Shown here piece after piece: positions 35,509 through 43,150 of a DNA stretch of 64,000 nt (position 1 is its first letter; every line of letters begins with the position of its first letter). This stretch comes from Trichobilharzia szidati. Its lineage: Eukaryota > Platyhelminthes > Trematoda > Strigeidida > Schistosomatidae. The position numbers and the translations under genes are program-made. The DNA lies in contig OX235271.1 of assembly GCA_944472155.2 (NCBI GenBank), forward strand, positions 87,991,256-88,055,255. Reading direction: 5' to 3'. The notes under the pieces were generated by a model, which saw nothing but the letters and a program-made list of their open reading frames with translations, searched no databases and was not told where the DNA came from.

Positions 35509-36676
35509 GAAATTATGAAGTTAGAATGCTAGCAAAGTGAAAACTAGGTGGGTACCACAAAACAAATAGGGTAAGGGAGAAACATGCAGTAACTTCATTC
35601 ATCTAACCTTAAACAACAAGAATACATAAATGGGAAGTCATCCCGAAAGACAAAGCAAATGAAAAGTTATAAGCAGCTATTTGAGTACATATATTAACGC
35701 CCAAAGAACTCAGATTTAATCTCCATCCGGATTCACAGAACCCGAACCAATATAAAACCCGTAACCCATGCAGGACCGACAGAATAAATAAAATAAATAA
35801 AAAATTCAGTGTTGTGATTTACCAAAATAAAATCTTATCCATAACGGAATCTGAATAATAATTACGAAATTAATTTCTCCAAGTCAAAGCATCAACATTA
35901 TTTATAACTCACAACGACATTCCGAATCCAATTTAACAGGAGAGCTTGTAGATGAACCCGAAGAAACGTTTGGAAACCGTGTGAACGAGGTAATATTACC
36001 TGCTGATAACTTTACTGGAGTACTGGAGAGCTTCAGAGAACCACGAAATGCACCAGTCATAGGCACACTACCACCACCGTTTAAATTTAGCCTCTGCAAA
36101 TAAAACAGCTTTAAAATGAGGAATTACCAAGGGTGGGTTGCACGGCAGATTTTTACCACCAACAGTGCTGACAGTCACTTGTTTAAATTTGGGTGGTGAA
36201 ACATTGGGGCTTGAAGTCTGTATTAATCCACCTCCAGGAGTTCCCTTGGTATTTATTAGCATTTCGTAACCCGAAGATCCATTATTAGTCTGTAAGATAC
36301 TATGTGTAATTTCTGCTGCAGATCCAACAACATCAGTAAGAACATAGTCGGAAACAGCATAATTACGCTGCCCATTGTCCTCCAACTGTTGCAATTGTTT
36401 CTCTCCAGCAACTAATCAGGCATAAAATCAAGATAAAATATGAACATACCGCTTATACCGCTATCACTATCTGAGTTTTCGAGAAGCTCAGATGCTTTAG
36501 AAGCGAAATCAAGTTCCCCCACATCGATATCATCAAACTAAGAGAGAACAATTAACCAAACCTCAATTATTACCAAGTCGACAGATTGCAGGAACTCATC
36601 CATGGCATCCTCTAGGCCTACTAGTGGAAACTTAATGCAATAATATGATTTACTTACACAAACTTTCGCAAGTCAT
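16357..36676 (-). CDS. ATF6: ATF6-type ER-stress bZIP transcription factor (3' end not found)
   Basis: Membrane-tethered transcription factor of the unfolded protein response; in the family, ER stress sends it to the Golgi, where proteases release the cytosolic bZIP part to the nucleus. Exons on the minus strand: 36676-36658, 36620-36574, 36537-36450, 36411-36128, 36093-35913, 34438-34341, 32561-32355, 28438-28018, 26014-25661, 22915-22662, 16725-16357. All junctions are GT-AG and every phase fits, giving 774 codons without a stop. Residues 1-282 form an acidic/Ser-rich region; about 283-308 the basic region (ERMIKNRQAACLSRLRKKE); about 309-348 a leucine zipper (YLERLEMKFEQLKREN); about 516-536 a membrane span (VIATTSLLAIFGLF); then a lumenal domain with GWIERHA at 652, matching the GWVxRHE motif of ATF6. 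Human ATF6 has 670 residues. The C-terminal exon was not found. ATF6 rather than CREB3 is inferred from RMIKNR and GWIERHA. Confidence 0.85.
16853..17480 (-). mobile_element. RTE-B 3' half, copy B5
   Basis: On the minus strand: LYDCETWPLKVEDTKRL (about 17425-17375), then VFDHRCLLSISHVRVSN after a frame change, then the shared 3' region (TTCGAAAGAACGATAATATG on the plus strand at 16956-16975) ending in GACTGACTGAC at 16856-16866. This is the C-terminal part of an RTE-type polymerase (LLYGCETWPL...DHRCLRSIARV...RVSN type). Several frameshifts. Lies in the same orientation as ATF6 in its intron 10. Confidence 0.7.
17979..18790 (+). mobile_element. Penelope-like element P2 with inverted RT segment
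   Basis: Plus strand: LLTRSDKNAGVVIPDSNKF (about 18280-18340, the PLE N-terminal KPDKGxxVVI-type motif), LLKIHKIGLPLRPILDPLT (about 18481-18538), then a deletion to EAIGIHLKESNLHVQKKFV (about 18650-18705), the region after the GIY-YIG domain. About 95 bp encoding the LPLRPILDP region also occurs in reverse complement at 17979-18077, ahead of the ORF start. Inverted partial copies at the 5' side are typical of PLEs. Defective. Confidence 0.7.
18811..19045 (-). mobile_element. SINE-R, full-length copy S3
   Basis: Minus-strand copy of the family at 10812: 3' end complement TTCCCAGTGGAACATAGGGC (18825-18844), body, and tRNA-like head with box-B-like complement GATTGAACCCCGG (18985-18997) and GCACTCTACCGCTGTGCCAC (19018-19037). 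It lies about 100 bp upstream of the full RTE-A copy. Confidence 0.75.
19136..19151. repeat. 5' target-site duplication of RTE-A2
   Basis: AATCCATTTGTTTAAC occurs here and again, exactly, at 22392-22407 on the far side of the element, so the two copies bracket the insertion. Confidence 0.8.
19152..22391 (+). mobile_element. RTE-A copy A2, full-length RTE-clade non-LTR retrotransposon
   Basis: 3.24 kb between perfect 16-bp target-site duplications, with an AAT-repeat 3' tail. Order: leader, AP-type endonuclease, reverse transcriptase, C-terminal region. Endonuclease: MGTWNVRTM at 19423, CESRW, MGDMNAKLGG (about 19843) and the catalytic GSDHYL (about 20129). RT: AGPDGIPPEAL, GFRKGKSC, NFIDFEKAFDS (motif A), GVRQGCLLSP (motif B). 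The catalytic box at 21561-21586 is broken by a frameshift (DFAR then NDLCL). Later pieces in other frames: VNIDKTEV, FTYLGSIVSTTGG, LLYGSETW, RKWRWIGHSL. At least five shifts after the RT core, so it cannot encode a working enzyme. It sits antisense in ATF6 intron 10. RTE clade is clear; equivalence to a named schistosome family such as SR2 is not tested. Confidence 0.92.
19384..21579 (+). pseudogene. Endonuclease-reverse transcriptase ORF of RTE-A2, truncated at the catalytic box
   Basis: The longest open frame in the window. The frame is open from 19222, but homology to RTE proteins begins near 19423, so the start is likely among the ATGs at 19390-19423 (MCLLSMKAKIRMGTWNV). Endonuclease occupies roughly residues 14-260 and RT from about 440 on. 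The frame stops at 21579, two codons into the altered FADD motif, so palm motif C and the thumb are lost. Codon use is richer in G/C than in the host exons nearby. Confidence 0.85.
22392..22407. repeat. 3' target-site duplication of RTE-A2
   Basis: AATCCATTTGTTTAAC, identical to 19136-19151, directly after the AAT-repeat tail. Confidence 0.8.
22662..22915 (-). CDS. ATF6: ATF6 exon 10 (lumenal linker)
   Basis: 254 nt, phase 1 in and phase 0 out. Encodes an Asn/Ser-rich stretch with several N-x-S/T sites (for example NNCGPNKNISCSEN) that could be glycosylated, and ends FADVRQILQ. RQIL fits the RxxL pattern of site-1 protease targets, but it lies about 110 residues past the membrane span, so its use is speculative. 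Confidence 0.8.
23090..23900 (+). mobile_element. Penelope-like element P3, 3' half with GIY-YIG domain
   Basis: Two overlapping frames. The first (23134-23472) holds the RT C-terminal linker (YPEKFIDKKMN, QLRLLGDNISEIL). The second (23414-23893) holds a GIY-YIG-type nuclease (YQFDCSCVASYIGRTIRRVY, then RISEHHPAWWLSKGQ and EAVGIHIKKPNLC). The tandem Cys pair and SYIGRT match PLE nucleases. One frameshift near 23414-23472 separates them. 5' truncated; in ATF6 intron 9, antisense to the gene. Confidence 0.78.
25262..25525 (-). mobile_element. RTE-B 3' fragment B6
   Basis: Begins at its 3' tail with a run of four GACT/GATT units (25273-25292) and matches the RTE-B 3' region, with more divergence than copy B5. 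In ATF6 intron 9. Confidence 0.5.
25661..26014 (-). CDS. ATF6: ATF6 exon 9 (membrane span)
   Basis: 354 nt, phase 1 in and phase 1 out. Encodes a basic/Ser-rich stretch (SITHRSK) directly before a hydrophobic segment of about 20 residues (VIATTSLLAIFGLFTLNIFS). Positive charge on the N-terminal side suits the cytosol-in orientation of ATF6. Confidence 0.82.
26732..26959. repeat. Head-to-head pair of hammerhead-type SINEs (H3 and H4), near-palindrome
   Basis: The left arm (26732-26817) is the reverse complement of the right arm (26871-26959). The 53-bp spacer carries a tRNA-like B box on the minus strand (GGGTTCGAACCCC region near 26850). In the left copy, minus strand, stem II is intact (26803-26806 with 26814-26817) and is followed by GAAA, but the box before it reads ATGAAGA in place of CUGANGA. 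The right copy starts inside stem II. It would fold into a long hairpin. Confidence 0.7.
26990..27395 (+). mobile_element. Hammerhead-type SINE, longest copy H5
   Basis: Lead-in, tRNA-like head (GTGGTCTACGAGCTGG at 27200-27215; GGGTTCGAACCC at 27235-27246), then a ribozyme-like region: CTGAAGA (27270-27276), stem II GTCC/GGAC (27277-27280, 27288-27291), GAAA (27292-27295), a CAGCTG short helix (27296-27301) and a GTC cleavage-type triplet (27301-27303). Stem I would pair TACTG with CAGTA (27304-27308), which uses the same CTG as the core, so a 3-nt deletion may have damaged it. Then a 3' tail shared with H3/H4 and a repeated AACCAATC motif. Confidence 0.7.
27396..27780 (-). mobile_element. 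Hammerhead-type SINE, copy H6
   Basis: Minus-strand copy facing H5 tail to tail: box-B-like AGTTCGACTCCTGG complement at 27505-27518, stem II GTCC/GGAT and GAAA at about 27447-27465, with the family lead-in beyond 27560. The core is mutated (GAATAG in place of GANGAG). Confidence 0.6.
28018..28438 (-). CDS. ATF6: ATF6 exon 8 (leucine zipper)
   Basis: 421 nt, phase 0 in and phase 1 out. Opens with YLERLEMKFEQLKRENLAL, with heptad leucines directly continuing the basic region of exon 7. It then runs through a polar linker with IKREPVE, a possible SUMO site pattern (IKxE), towards the membrane exon. Confidence 0.83.
28620..28830 (-). repeat. Possible dispersed repeat with B-box-like sequence
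   Basis: Less AT-rich than the flanking intron. On the minus strand it contains GCGGGTTTGAATCTCAGAGG (28775-28794), like a pol III B box. I aligned no second copy in the window, so the repeat call rests on base composition and the box only. Confidence 0.3.
29495..31200 (-). mobile_element. RTE-B copy B7, longest copy of the family
   Basis: Minus strand, 5' to 3': RT finger region (WVIDISPPTVTEDAKVIC and LKRGKASGHDGLSAEVFED, about 31090-30965), ISLTNIVS (about 30850), then the catalytic block LMYVHDIVLLGEVADKMRSL (about 30500-30440; YADD changed to YVHD), then C-terminal and 3' regions down to the tetranucleotide tail GACTGACTGAG at 29500-29510. Full of stops and shifts. A SINE-R head lies inside it at 30533-30620. 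In ATF6 intron 7, same strand as the gene. Confidence 0.72.
30533..30620 (+). repeat. SINE-R head S4 inside RTE-B7
   Basis: GGTGGCACAGCAGTTAGGAC (30545-30564) and GGTTCGAGGTTCGATCCCCC (30583-30602) form the A and B box region of the SINE-R head, ending in CCGACGCACACC. The body is missing. It splits the RT of B7, so it arrived later. Confidence 0.6.
31201..32354. other. ATF6 intron 7, remainder
   Basis: AT-rich with no recognised feature, except that AAAATAAAATCTTATCCATA (32259-32278) matches the terminus of the PLE at 60222. It is probably a scrap of a PLE end lying against exon 7. Confidence 0.4.
32355..32561 (-). CDS. ATF6: ATF6 exon 7 (basic DNA-binding region)
   Basis: 207 nt, phase 0 at both ends. 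Ends with RKKQERMIKNRQAACLSRLR then KKE at the splice donor GTAACT. The NRxAAxxSR pattern is the DNA-contacting core of bZIP proteins (N-x7-R spacing to the zipper). ERMIKNRQAA is closest to ATF6. Confidence 0.85.
32562..34340. other. ATF6 intron 6
   Basis: 1779 bp, AT-rich. One weak tRNA-like stretch near 32790-32860; otherwise no transposon or ORF recognised. Confidence 0.45.
34341..34438 (-). CDS. ATF6: ATF6 exon 6
   Basis: 98 nt, phase 1 in, phase 0 out; acceptor TTCTTACAAG, donor GTAAGT. Encodes LDELFSGTNEVAEVYEYCGN and a short tail, an acidic segment of the transactivation part. Confidence 0.8.
34439..35912. other. ATF6 intron 5 with TA microsatellite
   Basis: 1474 bp. TA run at 35456-35505. 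CCAAAATAAAATCTTATCCA (35821-35840) matches the PLE terminus motif also seen at 32259 and 60222. Confidence 0.5.
35913..36676 (-). CDS. ATF6: ATF6 exons 1-5 with four micro-introns
   Basis: Start codon 36676-36674. Exons 36676-36658, 36620-36574, 36537-36450, 36411-36128 and 36093-35913 are split by introns of 37, 36, 38 and 34 nt. The protein begins MTCESLLGLEDAMDEFLQSV and continues with an acidic stretch (DDIDVGELDF, NSDSDSG), as expected for an activation domain. Short 5' introns followed by long 3' introns is a known schistosome gene pattern. Confidence 0.85.
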
Positions 36677-36799
36677 GTTGAATCCAACGTCTGGCACCAA
36701 CCTTGGCGCCTTAATAATTCAACCTAGAGAGAGCCTACAAGTTCGATGCATACAAAGACCTGTGGTTACCAGACTGCTTAGGTTGACTGAATTATCGGT

Positions 36800-38480
36800 A
36801 ATTCATCCCACAGGATCATGACAACAAGATTCAACTCAAAAGGAAAGAAGCTCACAATTACCTAATGCTACACACAGCGTTACAAACAACGAGGGAAAAG
36901 AGAATAAACGATATTTCTATTGACAACTGCAAAATGTAATACACAACATCCCAGATAGAGACATCAAAATCCTAATAAGCAATGTGATTACCGAACCGGG
37001 AGCGAATAATACAGGAAGAAAAATCATCATGGTTCGAGAAGCTGTATGAGAAGTGAGTGACAACGCAGAAGTATTCGCAGATATCTGAGTCGCCGACAAC
37101 TTGCAGAAAAGAAGCAGCGTGCATCAGCACACAAACACCAATAAAAACGATAAGTCGCCTATTCCTTGACAGAACAAAAAATGCACTGGATGCAGGACTC
37201 CACTCGGAACAAGCTGGATTCAGGAAAGGTGAATTGTGTGCTGATCAAATTGCAACTACACACATCATCATCGAACAGAGCATTGAACGGCAGTCACATC
37301 TCTACCTCAATTTCATAGACTTCGAAAATGCCTTCGGTGGCGCAGCGTTAGCCTCAAAGTAATTTGCAAACTCTCTCAACACTATGGAGTCCCCCAAATC
37401 TTTATCAACTTCATCCAACAGCTATATGACAATGCCATGTGTCAGGTGATCCACAACGGAAAGCTCAGCGAGCCGTTCGAAGTGAATACAGGAGTAAGAC
37501 AAGACTAGCTGTCTATTATCACCAGTGATACTCATAACTGTGATGGACCGGATTATGCGTTAGACTATGGGTAATGGGAAAACAGGAATACTTTGGACCA
37601 CCGATAAGAAGACTCTAGAAGATCTGGATTTCGTCAATGATGTATTCTCAATGTCATGGAGACTCGAAGACTTGCAGGCAAAAACCAACAAACTGGCTGA
37701 AGAGGCAGACAGCGAAGACAGGACTCCGGGTGAACATAAAGAAGATGGAGGTGATGAAGACAACCAACAAACAGCAGCAGCAACAACAACAACCAGCTCC
37801 AATCACCATCAACGGGAGAGATTTGACGGAGGTTACTTATTTCACTTACCTAGGAAGCATTGTTTCAACCATAGGCAGGTGGAACGGATGGAGATGTCAA
37901 AGCCAGCCAGAATCGGAAAGGCAAGATTCACCTTTATCAACCTGAAATCACTTTGGAAATCTTCTGCGCTCCACGGCACAAGCAACAAGATTCGCATTTC
38001 CAACACGAATGTGAAGTCAGTCAGTGCTTCTATACGGGTTAGAAACCTGGTGGGTGCGTCACGAAAGGATTTCCGATAAGTTGAGAACTTTCATCAACAG
38101 CTGCCTTCGCTCCATATTGGATATCAAATGGCCAGAAAGGACTAGCAGCAAGAAACTATGGGACAAACTAACCAAGAACCTATCACTCAGCAAATTTGGA
38201 GGAGAAAATGGAGATGGATCAGCAACTCGTTGGGGAGAACGTCAAGTGAAATCACGCACAATGCAGGCCATTGCTCGAGTGGAACCCGAATGAGAAACGT
38301 CGAGTGGGTCGTCGGTGGGAGGATGACATAGGAGAGATCGGGTGAGTTTGAGGAAATGGTAGATTATGGACAATCGTTGGGTTAGCTAAAGAGGACGGCA
38401 GAAAATACGGCAGAGTGGAGATGTGTGGTTGAATTCCTGTCTTCCTCTCAAGACCCAAAGGAATTACAACATCGATGGAA
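36800..38480 (+). mobile_element. RTE-A copy A3, internally deleted
   Basis: Endonuclease remnants (MTTRFNSKGKKLTI, 36829-36870; DIKILISNVITEPGANNTGR, 36960-37018) are followed by a jump into the RT (AGFRKGELCADQIATTHI, 37213-37265; NFIDFENAFGG; DLDFVNDVFSMS, where the catalytic FADD reads FVND). It continues to the family end CAAGACCCAAAGGAATTACA (38451-38470). Translation blocks are identical to copies A4 and A5. Begins about 125 bp upstream of the ATF6 start codon and points away from it, so it probably replaces upstream promoter sequence. Confidence 0.85.
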
Positions 38481-38729
38481 AAAGTAAACTTTTCGTCAGG
38501 ATCCTTATTGCCCTACTTTTCTTGTCTTTGCTCTGGAAACGATGGTTTGGACAGAATACCATTTTCAGAATAAGACCGAGTGTCTTTTCTGACAGCACAA
38601 GCTAGCAACATTCTGTCAACTTTAGAAAAATGAAATTATCTGTTTGCAGCAGAAAATAAATATTCTATTCATAGAGGGGACACTCGACATCAGTTTTCAT
38701 TGGTGGAGATTACTAACGTATATGCATGC
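37170..38729 (+). repeat. Inverted duplication, left arm
   Basis: Near-identical in reverse complement to 43151-44710: the predicted 170, 102 and 89-residue frames are the same in both. Identity runs about 250 bp past the RTE 3' end (38480-38729) into shared flank ending at TATATGCATGC, so the unit copied was DNA that included the flank, not an RNA-derived element alone. Confidence 0.85.
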
Positions 38730-40277
38730 GATTAGTTATGATGCGCGAAATATAACGACATTTATATTCTATATTGACCTTACGGAGCCTATTATATTTT
38801 CAGAATCTTTACAGCACTTCTATACAGTTTGGTGTGGCTCACAGCTACTGTGAAGTCCCTGACTGTAAGCAAAAAAAGCCGTGAAATGGTTGATTCAAAT
38901 GTAAACAGTATCAAATTTTGGTTTAATGGGAAGAGAAAAAAATTTGAAACTGCACTTCATGGAAGGTCACTGTTCATCACTTTCTGTGATGACGATGCCC
39001 ATTTCATACTGCCTTCGGCTTGCTCTTCACAAGTTCTGAATTGAGTCTGTTTCTAATTTACCAGTTCTGGAATCACCTGATTTTATCAAAATATCTAAGT
39101 GGGAAATACTATCGGAAGTATCGATAAAACCGATAAATATATCATCGGACAGAATATTAACACCATTTGCACAGGCCTAATTTTCCTCGCCATTAGAAAT
39201 CTTTTCGAATGGGGATAAACTGCTACAAAATCATGCGCCTATCATCCTCAGCACAACATGCAGAATAATAACAAAATGCATGATTTTTCTGCAGCCCAAC
39301 AACAACGCTTTCCACTCCAGTTGAATGGCAACTTTTTAGCGAAAGTCTCAGTTTGATGATGAGGATATAATTATGACATCCTTCCAGCCTCTTAATAATA
39401 AATAATATGTATATATCACATGGATAGATTTACATGACAAGAATACGGAATTAGACTGGCTCGTTGACTTGTTGAAAAGCGTGTTTCTTAGCCTCGACCG
39501 ATACCGATAATAGGCGAGGGTGAACTTCACCATACCATCACATTTACAGGGACTGTGCTTCAGAATAATGAGTGGGTGGCTCCCTTCCTAATCTGCTAAA
39601 CGTCTTATCTCCTCAGACTGTTCCTTACTGAAGCAACAAGAAACCTTTAATCCTAGTTAACTCATCATCATCCGCTACTGAGCACTAATCAAGTGGAAGG
39701 GAACGGGTAGAATCGGTTTCCTTAACCCTCTTGTTATGTGTGAAAAGCCTCTTGGGACAGTCCTGTGGGCTGCTAAATGGCCGTGCTTCATAAGCCTTCC
39801 AAGAATGGTGAATCAAATAGAACAAGCATGAGGTTGAGCATGGATCACAAGTTTCAGCGACAAATAATAACAATCCTTTACCTCATTTATTTAAGATAGA
39901 ATTAAAATATATTACCATTCACATCAGCCATGTCATATGTCGGTTGCGGGTTAAGCAGGGAACAGAATAGGAGAGTGCCCGAAGCGCCTGTTATCTACCA
40001 AAATAATCTCATCAACAGTGAGTGGTGGTACGCTTTCCAAATTATTAATTCATCCGCGAGAGGGAAAACCAGTCTGCGAAGGGCCATTACCTTAATGTCA
40101 GACAGTTGTTGCATCTACTCTACTGCCCAATATTTCTATCATAGTGAAAATTAGGAGTTCGTTATTAAACTCCAACTAGGCAAAAGTAAACGAGTCTACA
40201 CAACTATGCCCTCACTTTCGCAACAAGTGAATCTATTGCCTCGTTGGAAACTTGACTCCAATAATTGGTGTGTTTAG
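38730..40277. other. No recognised gene
   Basis: AT-rich DNA in the 4.4-kb spacer of the inverted duplication. Frames such as 39930-40154 have coding-like composition, but I recognise no domain. Confidence 0.4.
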
Positions 40278-40510
40278 TATTTCACACTCAAACCGTGTCG
40301 CATTAATAATCACGTTTTCTGGACTCTGCTTATTCACTGCAGCTGTAATTTATAAGGTTTGCTTCTAGTGCTACGTATACTAGTGTATAATGTCTTAAGG
40401 TATTTTTAGCTTACTTATGAATGACTTGGATACAGATGTTTCCAACGCCTGCCTACCTTGGAGCCAACAAGTTTCGGATTAGTCCCCAGGGTTTTACGTC
40501 GAACTTCTGA
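40278..40510 (+). CDS. Possible two-exon end of a small one-span membrane protein
   Basis: Two segments join in phase: 40278-40356 (acceptor GTTTAG, donor GTTTGC) and 40436-40510 (acceptor GATACAG, stop TGA). They encode a hydrophobic span, ALIITFSGLCLFTAAVIYK, followed directly by MFPTPAYLGANKFRISPQGF and the stop. A TM helix with a short basic tail would suit a small mitochondrial or ER protein. I do not recognise the family. A first exon ending in phase 2 was not found; an ATG frame at 40206 ends only 10 bp upstream of the acceptor, too short for an intron. Chance cannot be excluded. Confidence 0.3.
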
Positions 40511-40559
40511 TTGAGTGTGTTCCTATATCCTTTATTCCGTCTTACAAAACTAATCTAAT

Positions 40560-41110
40560 CTGAGAAATAAAGTCGTTCCATCAGAGCTCCAGACAGAACC
40601 AGTAATTTTTGAAGTTGCTTCTCAGGTTATTTTAAAGACTGTTGGCCCGGAATTAGAGTCTAGTGGAACCACTGCAGCTCTGGTTCCCAGAGTGTCACTT
40701 TCAGTCTATTCGTCAAGGCTTCAATTTGCATCAGTGCAGACTTGGATCCTTGGCCAAATTTATGGATTTCAGCCCATGAGTCACTGACTCTAACTGCATT
40801 CCGTCTACTTCAGCTTGGGTATTTGGGCAGTATCATCAATTCTCTAGCGGTAAGTGTTCCTCATGGCCTGGTATGTAAGAAACCTAATTCAGGTATCCAA
40901 GAACAGGTAGCCTACATCAACATTCTGGATCAACTGATAACTAGGGAGTTTCTTCTTCTAACAGCATTGCATAGGCAGTGTGTTCTTCACACGCTGAGTG
41001 ATTTCAGCTTCTAGTACCGATTGACTGGTGTATTAAATAGGACCCACACCTTGCACAACGTACTATGTGAGTTCTGTGACGAATAAACAATGGAATCAGC
41101 TACACTAATA
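40560..41110 (+). pseudogene. Unidentified coding-like stretch with frame breaks
   Basis: Open plus-strand frames of ordinary protein composition follow one another: VPSELQTEPVIFEVASQVIL onward (to about 40770), then, after a frame change, TAFRLLQLGYLGSIINSLAV onward (to 41014), then RTHTLHNVLCEFCDE. No hydrophobic bias or repeat. It looks like a decayed gene or transposon ORF that I cannot assign. Confidence 0.3.
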
Positions 41111-41210
41111 GGGTGAAATTACCTGGGTAAATACAAAACTGAAGCACATGTAAATAAAAAGAAACTTAAAATGTAGACAAAACTTAAACTCTAAATTAAA
41201 TGAAGTCAAA

Positions 41211-41462
41211 ATGCTGGGAAATATTTCCAACGTCGTAAACGGAGTTGACGAACTTCTTCGATCCCCTACATTACTCCCCGAAAAGGATCAACTTCAGTTG
41301 GTCCGACGCAGTGACAGAAGTTCCTCAGCATTGGCGGATCTTGTTGAACGTGTAGCATCCGTTGTTTATTGTGAATTTGAATCAGAAAGCAGAAGAACGG
41401 CAGAAACTAGCATAGGGAAAGAGGTTAATCCTGGTAGGAAGATAGAAGCATTATTAGTGTGA
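41211..41462 (+). CDS. Unidentified 83-residue ORF
   Basis: Starts with a good ATG context (AAAATG) and is less AT-rich than its surroundings. Composition is mixed and charged (LLPEKDQLQLVRRSDRSSSA, ALADLVERVASVVYCEFES). No domain recognised; no splice partner or second copy found. Might be a small gene or the start of a transposon ORF, since LTR-like sequence follows. Confidence 0.3.
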   Translation: MLGNISNVVNGVDELLRSPTLLPEKDQLQLVRRSDRSSSALADLVERVASVVYCEFESESRRTAETSIGKEVNPGRKIEALLV

Positions 41463-43150
41463 CAAAGTAAACGATCATCTCAGGGTTCGATAGAAGTACT
41501 CTGGTACTCTCGGGTATAATTTCGTGACATCTTAGCGTGCAAAAGATCCTTGAGATGAAACGTGATTAACAGTACATGTATGCATCTACAATCAGTGAAA
41601 ACATTACTTTTTAGAAAGTATGTGAACATGAGTGTCTCCAGCAGGAATTTAATTCCTAACTCATATTCTCAGGGAGAAAAGGAATGTTAGTATCTGATGT
41701 AAGTACTGTTGCATAGAACTGTTAGTTGAGTGATGGAAGGGACACGAATGTAACCAAGAGAGATGAACTCCAAGTTCACTGTCCCACTTGGTGAATTTAT
41801 ATAAAGTAACTACTGGTGTTGATGGGAACCAATTGTTGTTAGATTAGAAGCAAGTTACTCACCACTGGTTATTATGGGTAGTTGTAAGGTGAGTCACATG
41901 TGTATGTCTCTAATGCACAGTGATAACCAAGTGATAGTAAATTGTTCTGGTTAACTCCTAAGTTGGTCTCTGAGGTTGCTGTTCAATATGAAATAAAGGT
42001 ATGATACAATAGGTATCTAAGAGTATTCAGCCTGTGACTTGATTTCATTTAGTTAACACACTAGTCGTACTGAGTTCAGATGAGATCACTGCACTTTGGG
42101 ATAATGGACAGAGAATGCTTTGTCTTCAAATTAAGACTGGAATAAAACATCCTATAGTAATCTGCAGGAGAAAAACTGTCAGAAGTATTCTTTAGGTTAT
42201 CAGTATGCCCCAGCAGTCTCTGTTATACCCTCGAATCAAAAGCACGTAATACATTTATTTTTATTACACTCTCAGTATCAGCTTACTACTTTTTATGCGC
42301 ATTGCATATCTTTTAACGCCACTCATGATAAACAGTCTATCCCGTATTTTTATAGGAACTTATACTTTAGGCTACTGAGCTGAACCCATTATAAAAACTG
42401 GCATCAGCCAGTGGAGCTATAATTGGCGAGACTGTGGCGGGAAATAACTTGACAGTTAGCAAATTATAATTTTACACACGCCAGTCATGACAGAAATGTA
42501 ATAGCTACTATTCCTCCTGGCAGTGAAACTAGGAACTGTTTTTAATTTGTTAGGTTGTACCTATAAAAGCGAGTTGTTTCAAGAGGTTCGCTGCATTCTT
42601 TCGGGTCTCCATACTTTCTCTTCCATGTAGAGATTCTGGTCTTAGCTAAAACACCCAGATGAGTCATTGAGAACGAAGCATGAGTGGTGGCATTTAGGAG
42701 GATGTGGAAAATACTGAATAAATTACGTAGTATTTCGTAACAAAGTAACATATATTTTCTGATGAATTCTCCAAAATATCTTGTACTGCACAAGCATCAA
42801 TGTCTGTGAGCGTCTATATTCTGTGAAGGAGGACATTTCGCTTTTGGCGTAGGTGCAGATGAATTGGACTCTCATTTGTGTGAAAATTAAGGAAGTAGAC
42901 TTCAAGGCAGTCATTTGTCTAGATTTATGGGGTGAAATAGTGGAGCTCGAAGTCTTCATAAATATCCCTCATATTCGCAATAATTATACGCTCGAAGTAT
43001 AAAGCATTGGTATATGGCTGCCTTTCAGTGCAGTGATAATATTAATGGCCGAAATAGAATACGTTTTGAAGTTTTGTACTGGAACACTATTTTAGAAGGA
43101 GAATTATGGCAACTATGAAAGATATAAAACATTTTCACAAAAGTGACTTG
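41463..43150. other. No gene; possible LTR-like stretch
   Basis: Near 41800 there is TTTATATAAAG and near 41992 AATAAAGG, spaced like promoter and poly(A) signals of an LTR, but no matching second LTR or terminal repeat was found. The rest is AT-rich without recognised features. Confidence 0.25.

Noticed and set aside
37567..38079. 170-residue ORF as a host gene (three copies in the window)
   Set aside because: It begins at the RTE palm (DLDFVND) and then runs out of frame through RTE-A sequence; the same false frame occurs in A3, A4 and A5 because the copies are near-identical.
40206..40277. First exon of the small membrane protein (ATG at 40206)
   Set aside because: Joining it in phase to 40278 would need a 10-nt intron, shorter than any credible intron; alternative donors give the wrong phase.
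41700..42060. Solo LTR
   Set aside because: TATA-like and AATAAA signals exist, but there is no TG...CA terminus pair, target duplication or second LTR that I can identify; mentioned only as a possibility.
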